Both the position numbers and the translations under genes were made by a program. Below are positions 50,878-61,529 of a stretch of DNA of 64,000 bases, one piece after another. The stretch covers positions 37,483,211 to 37,547,210 of the forward strand of contig OX442314.1 of the NCBI GenBank assembly GCA_949358305.1, given 5' to 3'. The notes beneath the pieces are model-generated. The model did no database searches, had not been told where the DNA came from, and saw nothing but the letters and a program-made list of their open reading frames with translations. The first letter of the stretch is position 1. Every line of letters starts with the position of its first letter. Source of the DNA: Strigamia acuminata. Its lineage: Eukaryota > Arthropoda > Chilopoda > Geophilomorpha > Linotaeniidae.

Positions 50878-50905
50878 CTGCAGACGCAAATAAATTATTT
50901 TATTA
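50876..50905 (-). promoter_or_regulatory. Predicted 3' splice site abutting the ATG of the third ORF
   Basis: On the minus strand TTTATTTGCGTCTGCAG is followed at once by ATGGGAAG. Same layout as in the first element. Confidence 0.5.
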
Positions 50906-51937
50906 AAAATAATTCCACTCTAAATAGTCATTCTTTGAGTCCAAAGAATTAAAACGTATTGTTCGCAACGAAAATACACAACTTGAATTATTTATAACCC
51001 CTAACACGTGACACTAATGAGTCACATTCCCCTTGTGTTTATGACACAAAATGGACTCGCCTGACAGCGATTTTCATTGAAAATCGCAACTTGTTGATTT
51101 TTCAAAAGAAAAAATCCCCTTAGTTTTGTAAACTATTTAACCCAATTTCCGAGTATCAAAGATAACATTTCGTATTAATTAATTAACACTTAATCTAATA
51201 AATATCTTACATTGAAAATTCATCGCTAAATAATTCATGCAAGCCTCGACCGCGACTTGATTTAAATAATTAGTGCCTACATACTTAAATCTTAATAATT
51301 CATTATTAATATTTAACCCAACTATTCGACTGAATAGCTAAACTTCCAGAGTGATTTAATGCCGATTCATGCTTATAACAGCACGTGAATTTATAACTTT
51401 TTTTATCGGGACGCCGATATTTTACCAATTGTTGCGAACAATTTCTTAATTCTTTAGTCAAAGAATATTTACGAAAACTACTTACAATTAGAAGCTAATG
51501 TTCCGGTTTTGAAGTCGGCTGAATGAATTAGCGTCGAAATTCTCAAGTCGAAAAAGTGAAGACGGGTCGAAGGGACGAAGTCACTAGTATCCGTGTTTAA
51601 CGAAGTGTTTTTGTGCAATGAACCCTGGGAATTTTATTCCCTATTAATTGTCGGGTTCGAGGTTTAATCACACCTCGTAAGTCTCGTACCTTCGTGATTA
51701 CGCGAGATTATCACTTTTCAAAGTAATTTTCTGTATTTTAGTTAAAATACATGTAAATACGACCAAAAAAAAATTAAAATATTCTATCGAATATTTAATT
51801 CATCGCAACAAATTCATATTTTTAATATAAATTTCTATAAATAACGTAATATCTTGTCCCCCGGTGTTGAGATTATAAATCACTACACCTGTCAGACATG
51901 TAAAAAATTACAGTCTTCAAGTTTTGAATAAAACTTA
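50906..51937 (-). other. Spacer between pol and third ORF
   Basis: No gene. AT-rich, with a second purine tract (CACCGGGGGACAAG on the minus strand near 51856-51869) resembling the 3' polypurine tract, possibly an internal initiation site for plus-strand synthesis. Confidence 0.5.
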
Positions 51938-53566
51938 TCAATTCCAACAGAACTTTGAGGCTTTTTCTCGTTGTTGGTATGGTTTTTTAAATACTGCAGT
52001 GATGTTTCGCACGAAATTTTCATCTGCATATTTAGGATTTGGTTTTCGTTCTCGTCGTGGACGAGTGCTAGTTCGTGGAACTATCGGTTGGGGTTTGCGG
52101 GGTTTTCGAGGCGGTTTCTTTGGAATTTCACCTCTTTTTAACGCCGCTTTCTTTTCTATAGCAGTTAAGCGTTGTCTATGTCTATGTTTAGACTTTGTGG
52201 GCGCAGATTTGTCAATCTGCACTGAAGTTGAGTCGGATAATTCCATTGGAATTTCTGAGGAAGTTTCAGGAATTAATTCCATTTCTTCAGCATCCGGAAG
52301 TTGATTACTTTCGTCCATCCATTTAGGATTTTCTTGAGGCGAGTAAGAGGCGGATTTTTGTCCTACTTTCCAAGTCTCAATCGGGTACGACGGAGTATAG
52401 GGATACAACGCTTTAATATTTACTGATTTTTCAATCGAACCATCAGATAATTTGCGTAATTTATACGCTCCGCCTGGAAGTACTTTAGTAATTTCCCACG
52501 GACCATCTCTCTTCTCCGCGAAACCAGCAGAAATATTTTTATCTGCGCACGAGAGAATGTGAGTTTGTTTCCAAACTAAATCTCCAACTTCAAATTCCGT
52601 AATTACGAACTTTTGTTCGTGTATTTTCCTATGTCGTTCAAAATTCAATTGAATTCTGCGATGCATCTCTTGATGCGATCTGCGCAATACATCCAATAGT
52701 ACTCTGACATATTTTTCTGGATTTTCTTTGTCCAATGGATTGGCATGTTTAATAATCCTTGGGTCGAAAGGTAATGTTACGATTCGTCCCGTGTTCAGTA
52801 ACATCGGGCTTGAGCCCGTTGCCGCTGAGACATTATTTCTCATCGCGAACGCGAATTCGTCTAAATATCGTGGCCATTGCGTGTGCACATCTGTGTACAC
52901 AGCCAGCATCGTCTTTATATCTCTATTGGCTCGCTCTGTCGGGTTCGCCTGAGCATGATACGTGCTCGTATGAGACGGGCGAATGTTGTACATATCGCAA
53001 TACTCATTGTAAATATCGGAAACAAATTGTTTTCCGTTATCGCTCACAATCTTTTTGGGGTGTCCCCATCTGTTTGTAACAGATCTTAATTCTTGAACGC
53101 AGTTAGCGCTCGTGGCTTTTGTCAAAGCCTTAATTTCAACGAACTTGGTACAATTGTCAATAATGACAAAAATATACTGGTTTTGGGACCTTCCCGCGGG
53201 TTTTGGGCCCATCAAGTCCATGCTAATACATTCCCAAGGATTGGTCATGTTGTGTGGTGTGTAAGGAGCTGCGTGCCTTTTCTGTTGAATAGGCTTGTAC
53301 TGAGCACAGTGCGTGCAGCTTTTGACGTAGTTCCTGACACTTCTACTCATACCAGGCCAGAAATATATTAAACGCGTTTTTTCAAGCGTCTTACTCATCC
53401 CAGCGTGACCGCTTAGGGGGTGGCCATGACAAGCGAAGAGTACTCGCTTTACAAGTGCACTGGGTACAACGGCTTTAAAGCCATTTCCCGAATCGTTTAA
53501 TTCCTCTTCGAACGAAGGGTTAAAATAGATGATCATTTGATCACCATCAACTTCTTTTTTGTCCAA
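51938..53566 (-). CDS. Gypsy-class integrase part of Pol
   Basis: Open for 542 codons. The order is an N-terminal HHCC zinc domain (HGHPLSGHAGMSKT, then CTHC about 30 residues on), a catalytic core with Asp in SMDLMGP (about 117), Asp in VSDNGKQF (about 176) and Glu in NPTERANR (about 211), and a C-terminal domain (GDLVWKQTHIL, KRDGPWEITKVLPGGAYKLRKL). A basic tail ends in KPPRKPRKPQ and RPRRERKPNPKY. All catalytic residues are present. The frame differs by one from the upstream reverse transcriptase frame, which it overlaps by 20 bases at a run of six A. This is either a mutation, a sequencing slip or a programmed shift. Confidence 0.93.
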   Translation of the reverse strand: MDKKEVDGDQMIIYFNPSFEEELNDSGNGFKAVVPSALVKRVLFACHGHPLSGHAGMSKTLEKTRLIYFWPGMSRSVRNYVKSCTHCAQYKPIQQKRHAAPYTPHNMTNPWECISMDLMGPKPAGRSQNQYIFVIIDNCTKFVEIKALTKATSANCVQELRSVTNRWGHPKKIVSDNGKQFVSDIYNEYCDMYNIRPSHTSTYHAQANPTERANRDIKTMLAVYTDVHTQWPRYLDEFAFAMRNNVSAATGSSPMLLNTGRIVTLPFDPRIIKHANPLDKENPEKYVRVLLDVLRRSHQEMHRRIQLNFERHRKIHEQKFVITEFEVGDLVWKQTHILSCADKNISAGFAEKRDGPWEITKVLPGGAYKLRKLSDGSIEKSVNIKALYPYTPSYPIETWKVGQKSASYSPQENPKWMDESNQLPDAEEMELIPETSSEIPMELSDSTSVQIDKSAPTKSKHRHRQRLTAIEKKAALKRGEIPKKPPRKPRKPQPIVPRTSTRPRRERKPNPKYADENFVRNITAVFKKPYQQREKASKFCWN

Positions 53567-56126
53567 ACAATAGTTTTTTGACTTTATTTTTCCATTCTTT
53601 TATTTCAGATTGTGGTATCCCAACAACCTTGTCATTCAATAAATATTCTCGAATGCGTTTGCATTCAGTATCCAGTAACTGAGCATCTATTATTTCTCTC
53701 CTTGTAGGAGGGACTTCTTTAAGTACTTCAGTCAACGCACTGTACAAGGTTTCTTGTACTTCCTCCCCCTCCTTTTCTTCAGAACATTCTTTAGAATTTT
53801 CTGAAAAATAGGAGCGCACACTAGCCAAATATTCTCGTTTCTCTGGGGCACGATTTAAAGAAACAGAAGGATTTCCGTCCCACTCAGGCCAATATTGTTT
53901 AATTTCAACAGGTTCCACATGGTCACGAAGAGGAATGTCTTCCTCTGTTAGCGGGGCTCTAGAAAGTGCATCTGCAACTTGGTTAGCAGCACCTTTTCGA
54001 AAAACAATTTTAAAATTTCCACATTGGATTCTTAAGGCCCAACGGCCAAATTTCCCAGATGGTTCAGGCGTTCGCATCAACCATTTCAGTGCTTCTGCAT
54101 CTGACTCTAAAGTGAATGTACCATATTCGAGATATGGTTTAAATCGATCAATAGCCCACACGACTGCGAGACATTCGAGTTCCGGCGTTGTATAACGCTT
54201 CTCTGCTCCACGTAAAACTCTGCTTGCATAAGCTACAGGTCTGGGTACAGAAATGTTTTTCTGCTTCTTTTCATCGAATATATCGACGTCTTGGCAAAGG
54301 ACAGCTCCTAAGCCTTCATGTGAAGCGTCAGTCATGACAACAAATGGCAAAGTCATATCTGGTTTGTGTAGACAATTGTCACCACAAAGTAGCTCTTTAA
54401 TTTTATTAAAAGCTTCTGTCTGCTCATCTCCCCATTCAAATGGAGTTTTCTCATTCATCATACGTGTGTATGGTGCGGCAATAGTTCCGTGATTTGGAAC
54501 AAACTTCCTGAAGAAGTTAGTCATGCCGTGAAAGCGCTGAATGTCTTTAGCACACGTGGGGGTGGGAAATTTCATGATCGCCGATATTTTATCGGGATCA
54601 CCGAAGAGACCTTCGGGTTTAATCCAGTGGCCCAAGAATTTTAATTCTGTACGCCCAAAACGAGATTTCGCTTTATTTATTGTCATGTTGGCTTGGTTAA
54701 GCCTTTTCAAAACATCTCGAACATGTTTGAGATGATCATCCCAATTATCTGAATATACAATTACGTCATCCAAATAAACTAACGCGTAGTCTTGCAAAGC
54801 TGAGCCTAAAATGCCTTCCATCAGACGTTGGAAAGTACAAGGCGCATTGCAAAGGCCGAACGGCATTCGCACAAATTGATAAGGGCCGTTTGGCGTATAA
54901 AACGCCGTCTTTGGTCGATCTTCTTTACACATCTCGACTTGGTAGTAACCTTTAACAAGGTCAATAGACGTAAAATACTTTGCCGGACCAGTATTATGCA
55001 ACAAAAGGTCAATACTTGGCATTTGTATTACTTCGACTTCAGTGATGGCATTTAGCCACCGGTAGTCAATGCACATCCTATACGAGCCGTCAGGCTTCGC
55101 AACAATGACGGGATGACTTATGAAGGGCCCTTTGGCCTTTTCAATGAGTCCATCCTGTTCCAATTCTGCAGCTAGTTTGGTCATAATGGCTCTCTTGGCC
55201 GGGTTATACATTCTATACTGCATTTTGGGCAATGAATGCCCTTCTTTGAACTTAATACGATGTTGGGTTACGTTGGTGCACCCAACTTGATCACGAAATA
55301 CATTCGGTATCGAGTTAACCACTTCGCGAAGTGCTAGTCTTTGTTCTGGAGTGCAGTCGCTCTCCTCAACTAATTTTTTATCCCAAGTCAACACAGGAGT
55401 GTCTGTTAACTCAATTGAGTTGAGAGTGGACGACAGTCCTAAATAATCGAAAGTAATTCGATTTAACGGGGCGAGGGCCAAATTGGCTTCTTCCGATTCA
55501 TAAGGAGCGGACCAATTAGGTTTATCTGCACAAGAGAACTCTTGTAAATGTGGATGCGGACTAATTTTCTGTCTGCGCATGAAATTGTGACCAAGTATCA
55601 AGCCACAAACTCGTTTTGCTAAAACGATGAAATTCATTGGTGTAAATTCATCAGCCCATTGTACGCACAAAGTTATTTGTCCGACAGGCTTGTGTGCTAC
55701 GCCTACAGCGTTAACCAACATATTTCTGGGGGCCTCTTGCAAAAATTCTGGCAAAGCCTGAGTTTCAGACAAGAGTTGTTCCCCGATGTAACATTGAGAT
55801 GCTCCTGTATCCATGAGCGCGTTGTAGGTGAGCCCACCAATTGTGATCTTCATTCGAGGATCATCTTTATTATTACCTAAAGTAATATTGTGCAAATTAT
55901 TACCACCTATGACTCGATTGAGTCGGCGGAGTCTACAGAATTTCTTCGTGTAGCACTTGTGTGGAAATAATGTCAGATTTTTTAATTGTTCTGTCATTTC
56001 TTGCAGATTTTCCTCTACTCCGCCACTATGACTAGTGGCTACTTCAAGACAAGTTGTGTCTACATCCATAAATAAAGATTCCGACGTAGCATAAGCCACT
56101 TCTGGGGGATGGAATAAACCTTCGTC
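53547..56126 (-). CDS. Gypsy-class protease, reverse transcriptase and RNase H part of Pol
   Basis: About 850 aa, no own strong ATG; it is reached from gag by a -1 shift. The aspartic protease carries ALMDTGASQCYIG with D at about residue 97 counted from 56099. The reverse transcriptase has RMCIDYRWLN, FTSIDLVKGYYQVEM, FVRMPFGLCNAPCTFQRLM and YLDD with Y at about 442. RNase H shows PFVVMTDASHEGLGAVL and YTTPELECLAVVWAIDRFKPYLEY. The last part (REIIDAQLLDTECKRIREYL) leads to the integrase zinc domain in another frame. No internal stop. Motif order PR-RT-RH-IN defines Ty3/gypsy. Confidence 0.95.
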   Translation of the reverse strand, partial: DEGLFHPPEVAYATSESLFMDVDTTCLEVATSHSGGVEENLQEMTEQLKNLTLFPHKCYTKKFCRLRRLNRVIGGNNLHNITLGNNKDDPRMKITIGGLTYNALMDTGASQCYIGEQLLSETQALPEFLQEAPRNMLVNAVGVAHKPVGQITLCVQWADEFTPMNFIVLAKRVCGLILGHNFMRRQKISPHPHLQEFSCADKPNWSAPYESEEANLALAPLNRITFDYLGLSSTLNSIELTDTPVLTWDKKLVEESDCTPEQRLALREVVNSIPNVFRDQVGCTNVTQHRIKFKEGHSLPKMQYRMYNPAKRAIMTKLAAELEQDGLIEKAKGPFISHPVIVAKPDGSYRMCIDYRWLNAITEVEVIQMPSIDLLLHNTGPAKYFTSIDLVKGYYQVEMCKEDRPKTAFYTPNGPYQFVRMPFGLCNAPCTFQRLMEGILGSALQDYALVYLDDVIVYSDNWDDHLKHVRDVLKRLNQANMTINKAKSRFGRTELKFLGHWIKPEGLFGDPDKISAIMKFPTPTCAKDIQRFHGMTNFFRKFVPNHGTIAAPYTRMMNEKTPFEWGDEQTEAFNKIKELLCGDNCLHKPDMTLPFVVMTDASHEGLGAVLCQDVDIFDEKKQKNISVPRPVAYASRVLRGAEKRYTTPELECLAVVWAIDRFKPYLEYGTFTLESDAEALKWLMRTPEPSGKFGRWALRIQCGNFKIVFRKGAANQVADALSRAPLTEEDIPLRDHVEPVEIKQYWPEWDGNPSVSLNRAPEKREYLASVRSYFSENSKECSEEKEGEEVQETLYSALTEVLKEVPPTRREIIDAQLLDTECKRIREYLLNDKVVGIPQSEIKEWKNKVKKLLFGQKRS

Positions 56127-56134
56127 CCCCGGAT

Positions 56135-58363
56135 CTAGTTTTTTGAACTAGTCGCACTTGAATCTGTCGATTCGGGCTTGATCAAAGTTTTGACCATTTC
56201 TGCCAACGAGTTGGTCAGCGAAGTTTGTAACTTATTTTCAAAAGTATTTAATTTCGCATCAAGTTTAGCATCTAGTGTTGCATCCAACACTTCTTGAGTT
56301 ATCCATCTGTTATTAGGACGTTTAGAAGTAGGATCCACAGTCGGGGAATCCGGCGTACTTCGTTTTTGCAACTCTTCAGAGTTGAAATTTGCACGTGGTT
56401 TTAAATCTGGACATTCTCGACGCATGTGTCCTGGTTTCTTACAGTGGTAACAAACTAATTGACCACGTCTGGTCTGATCCACTACTCCATTTATTAAATA
56501 GACAGCTTCACATTCTTCGGGTAACTCTTCATCACAAATATTAAGTTGTTCTTGTGAATCCAAAGTTAAAGATTTAGCATTTGTCTTCGACTGAGGACGT
56601 GTGTCCGTTTTTCGAGGTGGGAAAACGACTGGATTGGAAATATTTTCCCTTGCTCCATTAGCTGTACGACTGTACAAGCCTTTATTTTTAGTTATAACGG
56701 TATAAATCTCTGTCAGAGGTAAATCCGCTATGCCTTGCGTATGCAAAAGCAAATCGTTAGCAGGAGTTACACTCCCAATAAAAAGACAACCGGCTCCTTT
56801 TGCATCAAGACTGTCTTGTAATATCCATAACTGGTAATATTTGTGCATAAAGTCGTAAAGACTTTCTGTTTCCAGTTGTTTCAACTTAGTTAGTTGGTTC
56901 GTCCGCTCTTGTCGAGTGGCTACAAACCGTTCTTTGAACGCCTGTTCAAATACTTCCCAAGATATGAAATCTTCTCTCCTTTCATGAAACCAACCATGCG
57001 CTTGCTCGGTTAAATAACCGGCCACGCCTTTAACAAGCATGTCATCGAGTGACATGTTTCGCAGAAAAGCGACATTTTTTACAATATTGAGAAAGCGTTC
57101 GCTTTCTTCTGCTTTTCCGGAGAAAACAGGGATATCTGGCGGTTTCAAACAGTTAGTTTGAGGGACCGAGGCGGAACTTTTTCCTGCCTGCATCAACTTG
57201 TGCATGGTTGTGGCAATTGACGCGAGGTCATCAGCCGTCATTCCAAAGCTACTGGGGGGGCGCGAATTGTCATTTGACGATCCGCCATTGTTTGGTTGAC
57301 TCGAGTTATTTTGACTTGAGCCACCACCATTAGGGTTGAAATTATTCGACCCTCCTTGATTCGGTCTACTGGGGTTACCAAAATTCGAATGGTTATTCGA
57401 ATTACCTTGGTTTCCAAAATTCGAATGATTATTCGAATTATCTCGATTGTTAAAATTCGGGCGATTGTTCGAACTTTCTTGATTACCAAAATTCGGACGA
57501 TTGTTCGAATTACCTGACGTACCCCGATTCAAATAGTTATTTGAATTTTCTGGAGTTCCAGTAGAAGGATTATTTGGGTTATTCGAGTTCGGAGGAACTG
57601 GGTGACCCCTTTGCATATTAGGTGCTGGACTAGAATTGTTTGCAAATCTAGAATTTGGGTCAAAACGATGGTTTGGACCTCTTGTCGCACCTGAATTTGG
57701 GTTCAAATTTCCGACGAGATTCGGACAACTATTTGATCCGTTTGGAAAACTTGGATTAGGGTTGGCCATGTTAGGCGGACCCAAATTCGCTCTGTGGAAC
57801 GTATTCTCAAAGTTCTCTGGATTTGTAAATCCTCTTTGTTGGTTGCGAGCGAAGTTATTCGCTCGTAATCGTTGCTGGAAAGCACGATTAAAATCTCCTG
57901 GTGTCAAATTCGACTGATCTTGACGAGGAGGTTGTGCATTTTTATTTCTATATCTAGAAATAGGCGTCGAAGGAGTGGGACTAAAATTATTTAATCTTTG
58001 GCTGGCTGGGGAATTAGGTTGCTCCGACGTAGCACGAGGCGCGTGCACAAAATCTAACACTTCGGTCAAAGATCTAAATTGGTTTGGGTTCAAACCGTGA
58101 TCCTGACAAAATAATAGACCGCCTCGGCCTAAATGAGAACCTTCAGGAATGCATTCCTCTTCTCCAGGCGGAGTAGGTTCACGTGGAGCCCTATTTTCTC
58201 CAGATGGTCCGGCTGTTTCATTTGAAACGCCATTATGGACCGCATGGTTTCCCACTTCTTCAGTTCCATTAGAAACAGGTATAAACCCGGATAGATTCAT
58301 TCCACCGGTCAAACAAGTTCTTTCCTTACCACGGGTGTTCATGTGATGCTGGTTATTAGTCAT
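56135..58363 (-). CDS. Gypsy-class Gag
   Basis: ATG start, 742 aa. The N-terminal 400 residues are Asn/Pro/Ser-rich with repeated SNNRPNFGNQ-like units. A retrotransposon Gag capsid domain follows (about 420-570: DIPVFSGKAEESERFLNIV, AHGWFHERREDFISWEVFEQAF, LKQLETESLYDFMHKYYQLW). A CCHC zinc knuckle begins at C638 (CYHCKKPGHMRREC). A predicted coiled coil near the end (DATLDAKLDAKLNTFENKL) may aid assembly. The stop codon directly follows a slippery heptamer. Gag forms the cytoplasmic particle and packages RNA. The Asn-rich arm is longer than in most gypsy Gags. Confidence 0.93.
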   Translation of the reverse strand: MTNNQHHMNTRGKERTCLTGGMNLSGFIPVSNGTEEVGNHAVHNGVSNETAGPSGENRAPREPTPPGEEECIPEGSHLGRGGLLFCQDHGLNPNQFRSLTEVLDFVHAPRATSEQPNSPASQRLNNFSPTPSTPISRYRNKNAQPPRQDQSNLTPGDFNRAFQQRLRANNFARNQQRGFTNPENFENTFHRANLGPPNMANPNPSFPNGSNSCPNLVGNLNPNSGATRGPNHRFDPNSRFANNSSPAPNMQRGHPVPPNSNNPNNPSTGTPENSNNYLNRGTSGNSNNRPNFGNQESSNNRPNFNNRDNSNNHSNFGNQGNSNNHSNFGNPSRPNQGGSNNFNPNGGGSSQNNSSQPNNGGSSNDNSRPPSSFGMTADDLASIATTMHKLMQAGKSSASVPQTNCLKPPDIPVFSGKAEESERFLNIVKNVAFLRNMSLDDMLVKGVAGYLTEQAHGWFHERREDFISWEVFEQAFKERFVATRQERTNQLTKLKQLETESLYDFMHKYYQLWILQDSLDAKGAGCLFIGSVTPANDLLLHTQGIADLPLTEIYTVITKNKGLYSRTANGARENISNPVVFPPRKTDTRPQSKTNAKSLTLDSQEQLNICDEELPEECEAVYLINGVVDQTRRGQLVCYHCKKPGHMRRECPDLKPRANFNSEELQKRSTPDSPTVDPTSKRPNNRWITQEVLDATLDAKLDAKLNTFENKLQTSLTNSLAEMVKTLIKPESTDSSATSSKN
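56138..56144 (-). promoter_or_regulatory. Predicted -1 ribosomal frameshift site between gag and pol
   Basis: In the gag frame the last codons read TCA AAA AAC TAG, so the heptamer A-AAA-AAC is in the required X-XXY-YYZ phase and the stop follows at once. The pol frame is exactly the -1 frame and is open from this point. A-AAA-AAC is a known efficient slippery sequence in several retroviruses. Confidence 0.8.
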
Positions 58364-59464
58364 AACTAAACTTAAAACTAATAAAATTTCCTAAGTCTGA
58401 GAGATAACGATGAAGTTGCAAACGTTCAGGAGGGTCGCAAACGAAGCAGTGGTCACACTATTCGAAAGGAAGTATGGGTACTTCAAAACACCTCTCTGAT
58501 TGGTCAAGTATCAATGCTAATCTCGCGAGAGTCCAATCTCATCCGAGATTGGTGGAAATCACTAAGTTTGTGGAACCGTAACCTTGACAGATTCCAGTGT
58601 TATGACGTAGTCACCAAACAATATGGATACTTCTCAAAGTACTCTAAAATTTTATCAAATTTATTTAATAAAAATGACCATTCCATGAGAATTTTAAAGT
58701 ATTAAAACCCACAATTTTAATAAAGCGCGTCGAATCGTTTGGATCGACGGCTTCTCTGCACAACCTGGTTGCTAGGCAACACAACAGCGAGAATTCTTCT
58801 TCGCTAAAATTCGAATGGCATTCCATTCGTAAAATTCGATTTCAATGACTTGAAATCACGATTTTAACCAACATTTTAATGTAGATCAAGCTTGTAAAAT
58901 AAGGTAAACCATTTGAAATAAAATATGAATTTTAATTCCTTCAGAAAATGTCAATTTTCCGTCTAATTTATTTAGGTAAATAAATTTAGGTTCAACTTGA
59001 AGTCTCAAGCAAAATACATATAAAAGAATATTCTAAAATTAAAACAACTGTTAAATTGATAGAATTCTTTAAGAATTCCATCAAAAGTCAACTTTTCAAA
59101 ATTAGGCCCGACCGCGTGGTTTTGTCATATTGTCGACGACAAAATGGCGCTACCCGGGCGGGACCAACTTCAACAAGTTCGGGCAAGATTCTCACTCTCG
59201 GGGATAGGCCTTTAGGCCTGACTACGCGGTAGAAATTATTATTTTGTTAAAACGTATAATTTCCACGGCGGAGAATAAGGAACAAAGTGAGTTACACTTA
59301 TTATCTTTTTAACAAATTTTAAGACAAAAATAAAATATATTAGACACTTATAAATCTCAAACGAAATTTATTTTACACACAAAAAAATTTACTGCAAAAT
59401 TACACTACTCGAATTCATCATAGGCACACAAAACTTCAAAATTTATTTTAAATTTAGGCAGCCT
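58364..59464 (-). other. 5' leader of the second gypsy-class element
   Basis: Non-coding region between primer site and gag. It must hold the RNA packaging signal and possibly the splice donor used for the third ORF, but neither was located with confidence. Confidence 0.55.
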
Positions 59465-59482
59465 ATCTCGGTAGAACCTCCA
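59465..59482 (-). other. Primer binding site, tRNA-Gln
   Basis: On the plus strand ATCTCGGTAGAACCTCCA equals the 3' end of metazoan tRNA-Gln including CCA. It lies two bases from the LTR. An 18-base match. Confidence 0.85.
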
Positions 59483-59484
59483 CT

Positions 59485-61242
59485 TGTGACGATTCTACTT
59501 TTGGCTGATTTAATAGCCATTTAAGATAGATAATTAATCGGTTTAAACAAGACGTTGCTAGGAGTAGCAACAACCTAACCGAGATAAGCTTACGGAAGTC
59601 CGTGTACAAATATGAATCAATGACTGAGCAGAAATAACTTACAGTTTTCTTGGTGTAACATAACATATTTATTACTGAATAATAACAATAACAAAGATGG
59701 GTTCTTGACGCGTGTAAACGGGTGGCATCAACTGGTTGAAGATCCGGGCGAAGCCAGAGGAATACGGCTGACTTGCGGCATCGTCACAAATATCGCTACG
59801 GAGACGTATTTGGTCCGCAGCTCGAGTATCTAAATATGCGAAGAGTCCTACGCATAAACAGGAATATTCGGCAGAATATTCCATTGTTTCAAATGAATAA
59901 AGTGAAGTAATTAAAATAATACAACAAATGAATTGTTATATAAATATTAATTGGGCGGGGACCGTCACGACAATTGAGAGAACGTCGCGGGAGTTGTTGA
60001 GACTCCATCCGCCAGCATGCCTTACGACGACAAGATCTCGTGATCAGGCGCCGAGTATTTAATTGTGTGCTTTAACTCGCTATCGGTGGTACCAACCACC
60101 AGGTAAACATTTCTATGGACTTACCGGGTTTAAAAGATATTGCCAATACAGGATTACCAAAGCCCGAGTAATTTGTTTAACACGATATATTTATATATCG
60201 TTCACGGGTTACTAACCCGGAGGGTACGATGGGGCGGGGACCGTCACGACGGTCGAGAGAACCATCGCGGGAGGATTTGACTCCTCCATCCGCCAGCATG
60301 CCTTACGATGACGGGATCAGCGGATCGAGCACCGGGTAAAATATTAATCGGCCACTGCCGTTGGATTACCATTATCCAGGTAGTTGTTTCTCGCAACATC
60401 TTTAGATATTACTCACGGGCTACCAACCCGGCGTGTCGCCTGTATATTAGGTCTTTACCGACTTTTAACGAGCGGAAGGACCAATCGTAGAAAGACGGGA
60501 ACCTGCGTGGGCTGTTTACAACAACCATCCTGCAGCGGACTGTGGCCAGTTAGCCGAGGGACCTATTTTCATTTAGCAAGGTCGTACTGTATACGACCGT
60601 TATATTAAGCCACCGTACGAAGTCCTACTGTCCCGTAGAACAGCTGGCTAACGTTACGGGGCCATTTCATGCGAATGCATGTCTATTACCGGAGTTAGCC
60701 TTCCCGAAAAGGCCCTACAACAACAATAACAATCTAGTAATGAATACTAATTGTGGAGAGCTGAGGTGGCCTGATGTGTCGATAGAGAAAGTGAGATCAA
60801 ACGATAACAACAATTCAACTACAGACAGTATATTCATATTCAGTTATCAAGCCAAGCTTTTGGACGTGAGAAACTGATGCTTATATAGTTCTGTAGAACT
60901 ACTAGATTGGCGACAGCCAATCAGCGTACGAATCGGCGGATTCGCGGGTCACTAGTCCGGACCTAATATATGACTATGTCCAGATGGGCCCAGTTGGGGT
61001 CCAGAAGGGTCCAATTGGTTCCCTTCGACAGGTGAGTAAAGTAGATATTGATTCGATAGAATCAACATCATCAAGTAATTAATACTTAATTTATATCGAA
61101 TAAAATAGTTATATTTTATTCACCGTGTCTAAATAATTATTTATCACATTTTTTAGTCTTTAACCGAGTTTGAAATACGCGCGTTGGTTAAACAGCGCCA
61201 TCTATGGTGAACATTGATAACTATCGATTTGTAATCATCACA
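59485..61242 (-). mobile_element. Second gypsy-class element, 5' LTR (1,758 bp)
   Basis: Identical by eye to the other LTR. The four bases after it, AAGT, repeat those before 46860 and form the target duplication. The whole insertion is about 14.4 kb. Confidence 0.95.
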
Positions 61243-61529
61243 AAGTCCCGAATATGTTATCCCAGATCTAATTAATCAACAATCAATAATGAAGCATTCA
61301 TTAATGAATACACAGATGATGCGAATCCCCACGTGAACGCACTAAATGAAACTGAGGATGGGAATAACAACACCACTCGATATGCCATACAAAATAATGC
61401 TTTGAGTACGCTAAACCTGAGACACGTACTTTAAATATACTGTGACAATTATTGTCCCATACATTCACATTATTAACATTGCTAAAGTGACATCGCGACA
61501 ATGTTAGGGTGCTGACAGTTCGCAATTAA

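Noticed and set aside
60740-60800. Hammerhead-ribozyme-like CTGATG...GAAA in the gypsy LTR (also at 48135)
   Set aside because: The required CTGANGA core is not met (CTGATGT), and no matching stems I and III were seen.
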